Positions 18,726-27,225 of a stretch of DNA of 64,000 nucleotides are shown here, piece after piece. Numbering within the stretch: position 1 is the stretch's first letter; every line of letters begins with the position of its first letter. Source of the DNA: Methylocystis rosea. Lineage in GTDB: Bacteria; Pseudomonadota; Alphaproteobacteria; Rhizobiales; Beijerinckiaceae. A model generated the notes under the pieces. The model had not been told where the DNA came from. It made no database searches and saw nothing but the letters and a program-made list of their open reading frames with translations. The position numbers and the translations under genes are program-made. The stretch spans positions 682,001 through 746,000 of the forward strand of contig NZ_CP034086.1 of assembly GCF_003855495.1 (NCBI RefSeq), written 5' to 3'.

Positions 18726-19691
18726 ATGCGCTCCTATCTCGACTTCGAAAAGCCTGTCGCAGAACTCGAAACCAAGGTCGACGAACTGCGCGCGCTGGCT
18801 GAAAACGGAGAGGCCGTGTCGATCGGCGAGGAGCTCAGCAAGCTCCAGGCCAAAGCCGCGAAGGCGCTCGCGGATCTCTACGCCGGCCTGACGCCCTGGC
18901 AAAAGATCCAGGTGGCGCGGCACCCGCAGCGGCCACATTTTTCCGATTATGTCCGGCAGCTTTTCGACGAGTTCACGCCGCTCGCCGGAGACAGGCTGTT
19001 CGGCGAGGACTTCGCGATCGTCGGCGGCTTCGGGCGCTTCCGCGGCGAGCCGATCTGCGTCATCGGCCAGGAGAAGGGCTCGGACACGTCGAGCCGTCTT
19101 CATCACAATTTCGGCATGGCGCGGCCGGAAGGCTATCGCAAGGCGGTCCGCCTGATGGAGCTCGCCGACCGTTTCGGTTTGCCGGTCGTCTCGCTTGTCG
19201 ACACGGCTGGCGCTTTTCCAGGCATTGACGCCGAAGAGCGCGGGCAGGCCGAGGCGATCGCCCGCTCCACCGACGTATCGCTCTTGCTCGGCGTGCCCAA
19301 TGTCGCGGTGGTGGTGGGCGAGGGCGGCTCCGGCGGCGCGATCGCGATCGCCGCCGCCAACAGAGTGCTGATGCTTGAGCACTCGGTCTACACGGTCGCG
19401 TCGCCCGAAGCTTCGGCCTCGATCCTGTGGCGGGATTCCGCCAAGGCGCAAGAGGCGGCGACGAGCATGAAGATCACAGCGCAGGATCTCTTGAAATTCG
19501 GCATTATCGACTTGATTGTGACGGAGCCGCCGGGCGGCGCCCATCGCGATCCCCAGGCGGCCATTGGCGCGGTCGGAGAGGCGCTCGCCAAGGAGCTTGC
19601 CGGCCTGGCTAATCTTTCGCGCGAACAGTTGAGACAATTCCGCGCCGACAAGTTTTTGGCCATGGGCCGGAAACTGGAAGAGAAGCGTTAA
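18726..19691 (+). CDS. accA: Acetyl-CoA carboxylase carboxyltransferase subunit alpha
   Basis: The 321-residue alpha subunit of the carboxyltransferase that, with AccD, moves CO2 from biotin to acetyl-CoA to make malonyl-CoA, the first step of fatty acid synthesis. Characteristic segments are [19 protein letters not shown] at the N-terminus, [65 protein letters not shown] and [15 protein letters not shown] with the oxyanion glycines. ATG 18726 is chosen over an upstream in-frame ATG at 18666 because the conserved AccA N-terminus begins here. It is monocistronic so far as the sequence shows. Confidence 0.97.
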   Translation: MRSYLDFEKPVAELETKVDELRALAENGEAVSIGEELSKLQAKAAKALADLYAGLTPWQKIQVARHPQRPHFSDYVRQLFDEFTPLAGDRLFGEDFAIVGGFGRFRGEPICVIGQEKGSDTSSRLHHNFGMARPEGYRKAVRLMELADRFGLPVVSLVDTAGAFPGIDAEERGQAEAIARSTDVSLLLGVPNVAVVVGEGGSGGAIAIAAANRVLMLEHSVYTVASPEASASILWRDSAKAQEAATSMKITAQDLLKFGIIDLIVTEPPGGAHRDPQAAIGAVGEALAKELAGLANLSREQLRQFRADKFLAMGRKLEEKR

Positions 19692-19844
19692 CGTAAATTC
19701 CAGAAGATTGGGCCTGGAAGCCCGTGCGCGTGCGATTCTTCGCTAATTCGGACATGTTCTCGTCCCATTATTTGTTTTTCGTGATCAGGCGCGGCGGCTC
19801 GCTTCCGAGACCTGCGAGGCGACTGCGCCGCCAGAGGGGACACC

Positions 19845-21101
19845 ATGAAGACTCGAGGCATAGCGCCGGCGCTGGGGCTTGCCGTCCTGGCCGCCTTCGC
19901 GCTCTCGGCCTGCGAGCAGAGCGGTCTGGCGCATCGCTCGCTTGCGCCGATCCCCTCCGAGACTGTCGCCCTGATGGAGCAGGCCGGCACGACCAAGGAA
20001 GCGCCGATGCTGATCCGCGCCTATAAAAAGGAAGCGGAGCTCGAAATCTGGAAGATGCGGTCGGACGGTCATTACGTCCATCTGAAGACGTTTCCGATGT
20101 GCCGCTGGTCGGGTCAGCTCGGCCCCAAGCGTCGCCAGGGCGACCGCCAAGTGCCGGAAGGCTTTTACGCCATCGGCCCGGCGCAGATGAATCCGAATTC
20201 AAGCTATTATCTGTCGTTCAACGTCGGCTATCCGAACGCGCTCGATCGCGCCCTTGGCCACACCGGCGGCGACATCATGGTGCATGGCGCCTGCTCGTCG
20301 GCCGGCTGCTTCTCGATGACCGACAAGCAGATCGCCGAAATCTACGCGATCGCCCGCTCTTCGCTCGCCGGCGGTCAACGCGCGATTCAGATGCAGTCCT
20401 TCCCCTTCAAGATGACGGCGGAAAATCTCGCCAAACATCGTCTCGATCCGAACATCGACTTCTGGAAGCAGCTCAAGGAGGGCTCCGATCATTTCGAGGT
20501 GACCTTGCAGGAGCCGCAAGTCGCCTTCTGCAACCGGCGTTACGTGTTCAACGCCGCCGGCGCGGCCAATCTCGATCCGGAGGCCGCCTGTCCGCCGCTC
20601 AAACAGGATCCGGAGATCGCCCAGGCGGTGGCCGAGAAGAGCGCCAAGGACCAAGCCAAGATCGCCCAGCTCGCGCAAAGCGGCGTGAAGCCGGTGCGGA
20701 TCGTTTATCAGGACGGCGGCCAGCACCCGGCCTTTGCGTCGCGGGTTCCAGAGGTCAGCCGGCCGGAAACGATCCTTCCGCCGACCGAAATCGCCCTCGA
20801 CGAGAAGCCAGATCGAGGCGCCGGGTCGACAACCGCCAATCTCGCCGTCAAATCGCCGGTCGTGACCTTGGCCGGGGCGAAAGCCGCTGACGAAAGCCGG
20901 CAAACGCGCGTCGTCGCGATGGCGCCGATGCGCAGCGAGCACCGCGACTTGTCCGCGCTTGCGGCCTCGGATCCAAGCCCCACCAACAGCCTTAAAAAAT
21001 TGGCGCGTTCCAACAGGGACGCATCGGGAGATATTCCGACGCCGCCAGCCTCTATTGGCGTCAGGAAATCCGCCGCCGCTCATTCATCCAAATCTTTTTG
21101 A
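19845..21101 (+). CDS. Lipoprotein L,D-transpeptidase family protein (YkuD/YafK-like)
   Basis: A 418-residue exported protein. It begins with a short basic region, a hydrophobic stretch and a lipobox LSAC with Cys23, so it is probably a lipoprotein. The catalytic domain (about residues 55-200) includes WKMRSDGHYVHLKTFPMCRWSG, GDRQVPEGFYAI and the active-site signature VHGACSSAGCFSM with His147 and Cys155, placing it in the YafK branch of L,D-transpeptidases that crosslink or modify peptidoglycan. The C-terminal ~200 residues are Ala/Lys/Pro-rich and look disordered. GAGGGG five bases before the ATG supports the start. A strong terminator follows. Confidence 0.88.
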   Translation: MKTRGIAPALGLAVLAAFALSACEQSGLAHRSLAPIPSETVALMEQAGTTKEAPMLIRAYKKEAELEIWKMRSDGHYVHLKTFPMCRWSGQLGPKRRQGDRQVPEGFYAIGPAQMNPNSSYYLSFNVGYPNALDRALGHTGGDIMVHGACSSAGCFSMTDKQIAEIYAIARSSLAGGQRAIQMQSFPFKMTAENLAKHRLDPNIDFWKQLKEGSDHFEVTLQEPQVAFCNRRYVFNAAGAANLDPEAACPPLKQDPEIAQAVAEKSAKDQAKIAQLAQSGVKPVRIVYQDGGQHPAFASRVPEVSRPETILPPTEIALDEKPDRGAGSTTANLAVKSPVVTLAGAKAADESRQTRVVAMAPMRSEHRDLSALAASDPSPTNSLKKLARSNRDASGDIPTPPASIGVRKSAAAHSSKSF

Positions 21102-21123
21102 GACTCTCGGATCCTTCGAACTC

Positions 21124-21153
21124 AAAGCCGCGCCTAGGCGCGGCTTTCTTTTT
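21124..21153 (+). terminator. Rho-independent terminator after the L,D-transpeptidase gene
   Basis: A perfect 11-bp palindromic stem (21124-21134 with 21137-21147; two-base turn) followed by CTTTTT. It lies 22 bp after the stop codon. The symmetric A and T runs could let it act in both directions. Confidence 0.9.
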
Positions 21154-21209
21154 GTCCAAGGCCGGCGGGCAGGCAGCAGCGGAAGCTTTGCCATGCAGCG
21201 AAAAATATG

Positions 21210-21238
21210 TTGACTCTTGTGCGGCGCAGCAATATAAC
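21210..21238 (+). promoter_or_regulatory. Sigma70-type promoter of the candidate sRNA
   Basis: A -35 box TTGACT (21210-21215), a 17-bp spacer and a -10 box TATAAC (21233-21238), one of the best sigma70 matches in the window. The predicted start of transcription is about 21244-21246. No protein-coding gene follows on this strand, only the terminator at 21302-21332. Confidence 0.75.
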
Positions 21239-21243
21239 AGTGC

Positions 21244-21332
21244 GACGCAGCGAGAGTTGTCTTGCTTCGTAGCCCTCCTTGGGCGTTTCCTCCCTTGACT
21301 TGGGCCGCTGGTTCGTCCGGCGGCCCTTTTTT
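21244..21332 (+). ncRNA. Candidate ~89-nt trans-acting small RNA
   Basis: A short transcript is predicted between a consensus promoter (21210-21238) and an intrinsic terminator (21302-21332). It contains a small hairpin GCCC-TCCTT-GGGC (21272-21284) that shows an anti-Shine-Dalgarno sequence in its loop, then a single-stranded CU-rich tract GTTTCCTCCCTT (21285-21296), then the terminator stem. That design, CU-rich loops able to pair with ribosome binding sites plus a GC terminator, matches rhizobial trans-acting sRNAs such as the alpha-r14 and alpha-r15 (AbcR) groups; the family link is inference. It has no plausible open reading frame. The 3' end touches the convergent cobB stop region (cobB ends at 21331), so it sits at the tail of the cobalamin operon. 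Confidence 0.6.
21302..21332 (+). terminator. Intrinsic terminator of the candidate sRNA
   Basis: A ten-base-pair stem (21302-21311 with 21317-21326, one G-T pair), loop TTCGT and six T (21327-21332). The T run is on the plus strand, so it serves the sRNA and not the minus-strand cob operon. Confidence 0.85.
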
Positions 21333-22731
21333 ATGCCATAAGGTGGAAAAACGAGCCGGAAACGCCGTTTCGCGCCAGTCCGGCCGGGCGTTCATCATCG
21401 CTATAGGCGTCACGCGCCAGCGCGAAGGGAGCGCCTTCTTCGCGAAGAACAGTCGCGTAGTGAAATTCATGGCCGCGCAGTCGAAATCCGACAGCGCCCA
21501 GCGGGTGGTCCGCCGCGAGTTGCGCCTGCCGATAGCCGAGATGCAACTTGCGCTGGGCGAAGCTCGTTTCCAGTTCGAGCAGTCCGGCCATTTCATGCGC
21601 TTCGCCCGCCGCGTCGATCAGCGCGCGGCCGAGAACCATGTAGCCGCCGCATTCGCCGTGGAGCCATCCTCTCTGAGCGAAACGCCGTAACCCCTTTATG
21701 AAGCCCTGCGCCGCCGACAACCGGCCGGCGTGCAGTTCCGGATAGCCGCCCGGCAGCCAGCAGAGATCGCAATCTGCGGGCGGCGCCTCATCGGCGAGCG
21801 GCGAGAAGAAGCAAAGCTCCGCGCCGGCGTCGCGCCAGCTCTGCGCGAGATGCGGATAGAAGAAGGAAAAGGCGTCGTCGCGCGCGACCGCGATGCGCTG
21901 CGCGGGGGGCGGAAGGACCCCCTCCCTGTCCCTCCCCCGCCTGGCGGCGGGAGAGGGGACGCTCACGATGGTTTCGCGTGTTGCTGATGACGTGCGCCGC
22001 CTTGCTCCCTCTCCCGCGAAGCGGGGGAGGGTCGGGGAGGGGGCGGCGCGCGCAGTCTCGGTCACTGCACCCACATCCACATGCGCTTCCACGAAGTCCG
22101 CGAGCGCCTTGAGACGCTCGTCGAGACCTTGCGTTTCGCCGGCCTGCACCAGCCCCAGATGGCGTTCGGGGAGAGCAACCGCCTCGTTGCGGGGCAGCGC
22201 GCCAAACACCGGGATGCCCAGCGCCTCGATCGCTTCGCCGGCGAGTCTGCGGTGACGCTCGGAGCCGACGCGGTTCAGCACGACGCCGGCGACCTTTACG
22301 CGCGCGTCGTGTCCAGCGATGCCGCGAATAATCGCCGCCGCCGTCTGCCCTTGGCCGGAGACGTCATGAACCAGCACAACCGGCCAGCCGAGCAGGGCGG
22401 CGATGTCGGCGCTGGCGCCGATTCCCGCCGCCCCGGCGGGCGCGCCGTCAAAGAGCCCCATCGCGCCTTCGGCGATCACGATGTCCGCGCCTTCGCTCGC
22501 GCGCGCGGCGAGCCGCGCAATCAACGCCGCATCCATCGTCCATGAATCGAGATTGACGCCTGCGCGGCCGGTGGCCGCCGCGTGAAAGGCGGGATCGATG
22601 TAGTCCGGCCCGCATTTGACGGGGGCGACGCGCAAGCCGCGCCGCATCAGCGCGCGCATCAGGCCGAGCGTCAGCGTCGTCTTGCCCGAGGAGGAGCGGG
22701 CGGCGCCGATCAGCAGGCCAGGCGCGGTCAC
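21331..22731 (-). CDS. cobB: Cobyrinate a,c-diamide synthase (hydrogenobyrinic acid a,c-diamide synthase)
   Basis: A 466-residue ATP- and glutamine-dependent amidase that converts hydrogenobyrinic acid to its a,c-diamide, the substrate for CobN-type cobalt insertion. The N-terminal dethiobiotin-synthetase-like domain (about 1-200) has the P-loop [17 protein letters not shown] and [12 protein letters not shown]. The C-terminal class I glutaminase domain (about 275-450) has [14 protein letters not shown] and the nucleophile Cys near residue 360 in [12 protein letters not shown]. The linker between them (about residues 229-271) is encoded by a palindromic repeat element inserted in frame. The start is GTG, overlapping the cobM stop by four bases. 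It is the last gene of the operon. Confidence 0.93.
   Translation of the reverse strand: MTAPGLLIGAARSSSGKTTLTLGLMRALMRRGLRVAPVKCGPDYIDPAFHAAATGRAGVNLDSWTMDAALIARLAARASEGADIVIAEGAMGLFDGAPAGAAGIGASADIAALLGWPVVLVHDVSGQGQTAAAIIRGIAGHDARVKVAGVVLNRVGSERHRRLAGEAIEALGIPVFGALPRNEAVALPERHLGLVQAGETQGLDERLKALADFVEAHVDVGAVTETARAAPSPTLPRFAGEGARRRTSSATRETIVSVPSPAARRGRDREGVLPPPAQRIAVARDDAFSFFYPHLAQSWRDAGAELCFFSPLADEAPPADCDLCWLPGGYPELHAGRLSAAQGFIKGLRRFAQRGWLHGECGGYMVLGRALIDAAGEAHEMAGLLELETSFAQRKLHLGYRQAQLAADHPLGAVGFRLRGHEFHYATVLREEGAPFALARDAYSDDERPAGLARNGVSGSFFHLMA
21918..22043. repeat. Palindromic repeat element inserted in frame in cobB
   Basis: About 126 bp made of two near-identical arms in inverted orientation: the left arm has CCCCCTCCCTGTCCCTCCCC and the right arm is close to its reverse complement. 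Each arm also forms a local hairpin: CTCCCGCcGCC-type at about 21930-21957 and CCCTCTCCCGC-GAA-GCGGGGGAGGG at about 22007-22031. Read as part of cobB it encodes low-complexity [16 protein letters not shown] and [14 protein letters not shown]. The coding frame is kept, and the site is the linker between the two CobB domains, where an insertion would be tolerated. Confidence 0.8.
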
Positions 22732-23492
22732 CCTTCGCCTCTCGGCCGAAATCGCCGATCATAGTCCGCGTCGTAAAGCGCGCTTTCCCGAAAATCTTCG
22801 CTCGCGAGCGCCGGTCCAACGAGAATGAGCGCGGTGCGTTCCATCGGCGTCTCGGCCGCGTGCGCCTCGATGTCGGCGAGCGTTCCGCGCACGATGCGCT
22901 CATCTGGCCACGAGGCGCGATAAACGAGCGCCACGGGACAGCCGCCGCCATAATAGGGCGTCAGCTCCTCCACGACCCGCGCGAGAGCATGGATCGAGAG
23001 ATGGATCGCGAGCGTCGCGCCCGATTGCGCGAATGTCGCCAGTCTTTCGCTCTCAGGCATCGATGAGGCGCGGCCCGACGTGCGCGTCAGCACCAGCGAT
23101 TGCGCGACTTCGGGCAGCGTGAGTTCGCGCTTCAACGCGGCGCTCGCCGCCGCGAAGGCGGGAACGCCCGGCGTCATCGTGCAAGGAATGCCGAGCGCGT
23201 CGAGGCGGCGCATCTGCTCTCCCACGGCGCTCCAGATCGAGAGATCGCCCGAATGCAGCCGCGCGACGTCGAGACCGGCGTCATGCGCCTGCTGCATTTC
23301 TGCGATGATGGCGTCGAGCGACAGCGGCGCGGTATCGACGATGCGCGCGCCCGGCGGACAATGTGCCAGCACGCCGGCAGGCACGAGCGAGCCGGCGTAT
23401 AGGCAGACCGGGCATCGCGCGATGAGATCGCGCCCGCGCAGGGTAAGCAAATCGGCGGCGCCGGGACCCGCGCCAATAAAATGCACGGTCAT
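22728..23492 (-). CDS. cobM: Precorrin-4 C(11)-methyltransferase
   Basis: A 254-residue SAM-dependent methyltransferase of the tetrapyrrole (CbiF/CobM) fold that makes precorrin-5 from precorrin-4. Family marks are the N-terminal [34 protein letters not shown], the [14 protein letters not shown] motif and [16 protein letters not shown]. The ATG overlaps the upstream cobE stop by four bases and its own stop overlaps the cobB start, continuing the coupled chain of this operon. Confidence 0.95.
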   Translation of the reverse strand: MTVHFIGAGPGAADLLTLRGRDLIARCPVCLYAGSLVPAGVLAHCPPGARIVDTAPLSLDAIIAEMQQAHDAGLDVARLHSGDLSIWSAVGEQMRRLDALGIPCTMTPGVPAFAAASAALKRELTLPEVAQSLVLTRTSGRASSMPESERLATFAQSGATLAIHLSIHALARVVEELTPYYGGGCPVALVYRASWPDERIVRGTLADIEAHAAETPMERTALILVGPALASEDFRESALYDADYDRRFRPRGEG

Positions 23493-23887
23493 GAGTTGTG
23501 CTCTTCGCCGCGCTTCGCCAGCGCGCAGGCGGCGACCGGCGTCGTCACGCGCGGCGCGACGAGGCGACTGTTTTGTCCGGCGCCGACAAGCGCCGCGGCT
23601 TCGGCGACGCTGCCCACGCCAAACATCGCCTGCACGCGCGGCGAATGCGTCGCCGCGGTCGCCTTGCGGGCGCGCAGCGCGGCGAGCGGCAGAAAGACGA
23701 GTTCAAGCCCAAGTTCGCGCGCCGCCTCGTGCACCCCCGCTTCCTGCGCCTTGCTTTCGAGCGCGTAGAGCCTCGCATCGCTGAGGTCGACGTTATGCGT
23801 TTGCGCGACGCGGCGCACGAGTTCGACGATATCGTTCGCGGCGACGCCGCGCCTTGCGCCGAGCCCAAAGGCATATGTCGCATTCAT
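23489..23887 (-). CDS. cobE: CobE (CbiG C-terminal-like) cobalamin biosynthesis protein
   Basis: A 132-residue homologue of the C-terminal domain of CbiG, the family called CobE in aerobic cob clusters. Recognisable segments are [20 protein letters not shown] at the N-terminus, the central [20 protein letters not shown] and the C-terminal [23 protein letters not shown]. Its biochemical role in the aerobic route is not settled. The ATG at 23887 overlaps the cobL stop in the ATGA manner seen along the operon; another in-frame ATG at 23905 would add six residues. Confidence 0.85.
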   Translation of the reverse strand: MNATYAFGLGARRGVAANDIVELVRRVAQTHNVDLSDARLYALESKAQEAGVHEAARELGLELVFLPLAALRARKATAATHSPRVQAMFGVGSVAEAAALVGAGQNSRLVAPRVTTPVAACALAKRGEEHNS

Positions 23888-25086
23888 CTCTTTGTCGCTC
23901 GCCATTGCGTGACCGCCATTGCTGGATCGAGCGCATGGAAGCGGCCGATGGGACGCGCATGCGCTATCTGCAGATGTATGAGCTCGCCGCCCTTGTCGCG
24001 ATAGGCGTTGGCGAGCAGCGACTGAGTCTCAATCGTAACGGCGTTGACGACGATGCGTCCGAGAAGAGGGAGCGCGTCCCACGCGGCGGCGAGCGTCGCC
24101 GCATCGGCGCCGCCGCCGATGAAGATCGCCTGCGGCGGTTCGAGTTCAACGAGCGCTTGCGGCGCGTCCCCATTGACAACGCGCAGATCCGGAACGCCGA
24201 GCGACAGCGCGTTGCGCGCGATGCGCGCCGCGCGTTCCATGTCTCGTTCAATAGCGATGGCGCGGTTCGCGGGATCGCTCAGCATCCATTCGATGGCGAC
24301 AGAGCCGGCGCCGGCGCCGACGTCCCACAGCAATTCGCCCTTGCGCGGCGCGAGCGCGGAGAGCGTCACGGCGCGGATGTCGCGCTTGGTGAGCTGCCCG
24401 TCATGCTCGAACCAATCGTCGGGCAGACCCGGCGCAAGCGGAATGACCACTGCGTCTCCGCCGGCTTCCACTTCGACGGCGACCGTGTTGAGCGGCGCAA
24501 TGTCATCGAGCGCGAAGGCGTCGGCGCGCGCGTCGCGGACGCGCTCATGTGGACCGCCGAGCCGCTCGAACACATGGACGCGCGATCCGCCCATGCCGCG
24601 CAAGGCGAGATGGCGCGCCAGGCGCGCGGGCGTCGTCTCGTCCCAGGAGAGCGCAATGATCTTTGCGCGCGGCTGCAGATGCGGCGTCACGCGCTCAAAG
24701 GCGCGGCCGTGCAGCGAGAGGAGGGCGCAATCCTGCTGGCTCCATTTGAGCCGTGCGGCCGCGAGTGAAAACGCCGAAGGCGCCGGAATGCAGAAAATTT
24801 CGTCAGGCGCGACATGGCGCGCGATGAGATCGCCGACGCCGTAGAAGAAGGGATCGCCTGAGGCGAGAACGACTGTGGGCTTGCCGCGCTGGGCGAGAAT
24901 TTGCGGCAAGGCGTCGGAGAGCGGCGAGGGCCATTGCAGGCGCTCCGCCGGCGCGTCGATCATCGCGAGATGACGCGCGCCGCCGACGATCAGCGAGGCC
25001 TGCGCGACGAGCGCGCGCGCCGCCGGCGTGAAGGCGTCGGCGCCGTCTTCGCCGAGGCCGATCAGCGACAGCCATGGCGCGTTCAT
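23884..25086 (-). CDS. cobL: Precorrin-6Y C5,15-methyltransferase (decarboxylating)
   Basis: A 400-residue two-domain enzyme. The N-terminal CbiE-like methyltransferase (about 1-205: WLSLIGLGEDGADAFTPAAR, VVLASGDPFFYGVGD, IPAPSAFSLAAARLKW) methylates C5, and the C-terminal CbiT-like domain (about 215-400: LLWDVGAGAGSVAIEWML, with the Rossmann SAM motif) methylates C15 and decarboxylates the acetate side chain. Together they convert precorrin-6Y (dihydro-precorrin-6) to precorrin-8. Both junctions are four-base overlaps (cobJ upstream, cobE downstream). Confidence 0.95.
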   Translation of the reverse strand: MNAPWLSLIGLGEDGADAFTPAARALVAQASLIVGGARHLAMIDAPAERLQWPSPLSDALPQILAQRGKPTVVLASGDPFFYGVGDLIARHVAPDEIFCIPAPSAFSLAAARLKWSQQDCALLSLHGRAFERVTPHLQPRAKIIALSWDETTPARLARHLALRGMGGSRVHVFERLGGPHERVRDARADAFALDDIAPLNTVAVEVEAGGDAVVIPLAPGLPDDWFEHDGQLTKRDIRAVTLSALAPRKGELLWDVGAGAGSVAIEWMLSDPANRAIAIERDMERAARIARNALSLGVPDLRVVNGDAPQALVELEPPQAIFIGGGADAATLAAAWDALPLLGRIVVNAVTIETQSLLANAYRDKGGELIHLQIAHARPIGRFHALDPAMAVTQWRATKR

Positions 25087-25835
25087 GTCGCCTTCCGCGA
25101 CGTATAGACCCAGTCGCGCGCGCGATCGCGCGCGATGCGCCGCGTGCCGCTGGCGCCGATCACGACAAGCGTCGACATATCGACTTTGTCGGCCTCGGCT
25201 TCGTCGAGTCGCGTCAGAATGATCTCTTCATTCTCGCGACCGACGGATTTCGCGAGGCCAACGAAGGTCTCGCCGGGAAGATAACGACGCAGCAGCGCAA
25301 AGGCGTCAGTGATGCGCGTCGGCCGTGCGCGCGACGCAGGATTATATAGCGCGATGACAAAGTCGCCTTGCGCGGCATGCTCCAGCCGCTTGGCGATGAC
25401 GTCCCACGGCTTGAGATTATCGGACAGCGAGATCGCGCAAAAGTCATGGCCGAGCGGGGCGCCGAGCCGCGCCGCCGCCGCCTGCATCGCCGAGACGCCA
25501 GGCAGCACGCGAATATCGAGATCGCGCCACTCCCGCGGGCCGCAATCGACCGCTTCAAACACCGCCGCCGCCATTGCGAAGACGCCGGGATCGCCGCCGG
25601 AGACGACGGCGACGCGGCGACCCTGCGCGGCGCGCGCCAGCGCCTCCCGGGCGCGGTCGATCTCGACGCGGTTGTCGCTTGCAAGCCGTGTCTGACCAGC
25701 GCGCTCGGGAACGCGCGCGACGTAAGGCGCATAGCCGATAATGTCCTGCGCGGCGCCGAGCGCCTCTTGCGCCTCGTGAGTCAGCCATCGCGCGTCGGCC
25801 GGACCAAGGCCGACAATGTCAAGCGCGCCGCTCAA
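25083..25835 (-). CDS. cobJ: Precorrin-3B C(17)-methyltransferase
   Basis: A 250-residue CbiH/CobJ-type methyltransferase that methylates C17 and contracts the ring to precorrin-4. Motifs are LDIVGLGPADARWLTHEAQ, IIGYAPYVARVP, VAVVSGGDPGVFAMAAAVFE, VLPGVSAMQAAAARLGAPLG and LYNPASRARPTRI. The start codon is TTG at 25835, inside a TTGA overlap with the cobI stop; no ATG is available near the conserved N-terminus. Its stop overlaps the cobL start. Confidence 0.94.
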   Translation of the reverse strand: MSGALDIVGLGPADARWLTHEAQEALGAAQDIIGYAPYVARVPERAGQTRLASDNRVEIDRAREALARAAQGRRVAVVSGGDPGVFAMAAAVFEAVDCGPREWRDLDIRVLPGVSAMQAAAARLGAPLGHDFCAISLSDNLKPWDVIAKRLEHAAQGDFVIALYNPASRARPTRITDAFALLRRYLPGETFVGLAKSVGRENEEIILTRLDEAEADKVDMSTLVVIGASGTRRIARDRARDWVYTSRKAT

Positions 25836-26596
25836 GGGCGCCGGCCTCGCCCCGGCACAAGCGCCATCGAGAAATAGGGCGCGTCATCGTCGCGCTTGTC
25901 GGCGAAGCGCATGATCTTTTCGCCGGGCATCGCGCCGCGTTCGACATAGATCGCGCGATCGATGACGCCAGCGCGAGTCATCGCGCGGCGCAGCTTGGCG
26001 AAATTGCCGCCAAGCTTCATCACCACCGCGGCGTCGGTTTCGGCGAGGCGCGACGCAAGCCTGTCTTCGTCGAGCGTCGCCGGCAGAACGGTGAGAATGT
26101 CGTCGCCCCAGGCCATCGGCTGGCGCGCCGCGGCGAAACATCCCGACATGCCCGAGACGCCGGCGCAAATCTCGATCCGAAAGCGCGCATCGAGCCGCGC
26201 AAACATATGCATGAAGGAGCCGTAAAGCAGCGGATCGCCTTCGCAGAGCAGCGTCACGTCGCGGCCGGCTTCGAGCACGGCGCGAATGCGCATCACGCAA
26301 TCTTCATAGAAGTGCTGAAGCGACGAGACATATTCCGGCTGATCGAAAGGAATCTCCGTCGTCACTGGATAGAGCAGCGCGATCTCTTCGCAGCCCGGCG
26401 CGAGATAGGGCGCGGCGATCGCGCGCGCGTGGCTTGCGCGTCCGCGCTTGGCGAAGAAGGCGACGACGTTGGCCGCGCCGATCAGGCGCGCGGCCTTCAC
26501 CGTCACAAGCTCCGGATCGCCAGGACCGAGTCCGACGCCGATCAGCGCGCCGAGCGTCGCGACGGCTTCATGCGATGTCGAGGCGAGCGCGTTCAT
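25832..26596 (-). CDS. cobI: Precorrin-2 C(20)-methyltransferase
   Basis: A 254-residue SAM-dependent methyltransferase that converts precorrin-2 to precorrin-3A. Conserved parts are LIGVGLGPGDPELVTVKAARLI at the N-terminus, the VTLLCEGDPLLYGSFMHMFARL motif, EICAGVSGMSGCFAAARQPM and VMKLGGNFAKLRRAM. Four-base overlaps join it to cobH upstream and cobJ downstream. An N-terminal extension of about 16 residues precedes the fold. Confidence 0.95.
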   Translation of the reverse strand: MNALASTSHEAVATLGALIGVGLGPGDPELVTVKAARLIGAANVVAFFAKRGRASHARAIAAPYLAPGCEEIALLYPVTTEIPFDQPEYVSSLQHFYEDCVMRIRAVLEAGRDVTLLCEGDPLLYGSFMHMFARLDARFRIEICAGVSGMSGCFAAARQPMAWGDDILTVLPATLDEDRLASRLAETDAAVVMKLGGNFAKLRRAMTRAGVIDRAIYVERGAMPGEKIMRFADKRDDDAPYFSMALVPGRGRRP

Positions 26597-27225
26597 TCCT
26601 GCTCGCTCGCCAGCGCATTGATGGCGGCGGCGGCCATGGCGCTGCCGCCCTTGCGGCCTTTCACGATCACGAAGGGAACGCGGCCATATTCGCGCAGCGC
26701 GTCTTTCGATTCCGCCGCGCCGACGAAGCCGACCGGCATGCCGATGATGGCGGCCGGAGGCGCCGCGCCTTCGTCAATCATCTCGAGGAGGCGGAACAGC
26801 GCGGTGGGCGCATTGCCGATCGCGACCAATGCGCCATCCATACGATTGCGCCATAGCTCCAGCGCCGCGGCGCTGCGCGTGGTGCCGATCTCGGCGGCGA
26901 GCGCCGGCACGCGCGGCTCAAGCAGCGTGCAAACCACCTGGTTCTCCGCGGGCAGACGGGAACGCGTGACGCCATGCGCGACCATGTTGGAGTCGCATAG
27001 AATCGGCGCGCCCTTCTGCAGCGCGTCGCGCGCCACCGCAACAAAGTCCGGCGAGAATTCGATGTCGTCGGCGAGTTCCACCATGCCGCAGGCGTGGATC
27101 ATGCGCACGGCGATCTTTTCCTGCTCGGGCGTGAAACGCGAGAGATTCGACTCGGCGCGAATGGTCGCAAAAGAGCGCGCATAAATCTGCGCGCCTTCGT
27201 GGATATAGTCGAAGCGGCGGCTCAT
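26593..27225 (-). CDS. cobH: Precorrin-8X methylmutase
   Basis: A 210-residue enzyme that moves the C11 methyl to C12, turning precorrin-8 into hydrogenobyrinic acid. The catalytic His lies in VRMIHACGMVELADDIEF (near residue 43), and the substrate-binding C-terminal half has TRSAAALELWRNRMDGALVAIGNAPTAL-type segments ending in AAIIGMPVGFVGAAESKDAL. Four-base overlaps link it to cobG upstream and cobI downstream. Confidence 0.96.
   Translation of the reverse strand: MSRRFDYIHEGAQIYARSFATIRAESNLSRFTPEQEKIAVRMIHACGMVELADDIEFSPDFVAVARDALQKGAPILCDSNMVAHGVTRSRLPAENQVVCTLLEPRVPALAAEIGTTRSAAALELWRNRMDGALVAIGNAPTALFRLLEMIDEGAAPPAAIIGMPVGFVGAAESKDALREYGRVPFVIVKGRKGGSAMAAAAINALASEQE

Noticed and set aside
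23854..24844. Plus-strand frames of 266-304 codons opposite cobL
   Set aside because: CobL is certain on the minus strand; these are antisense shadows.
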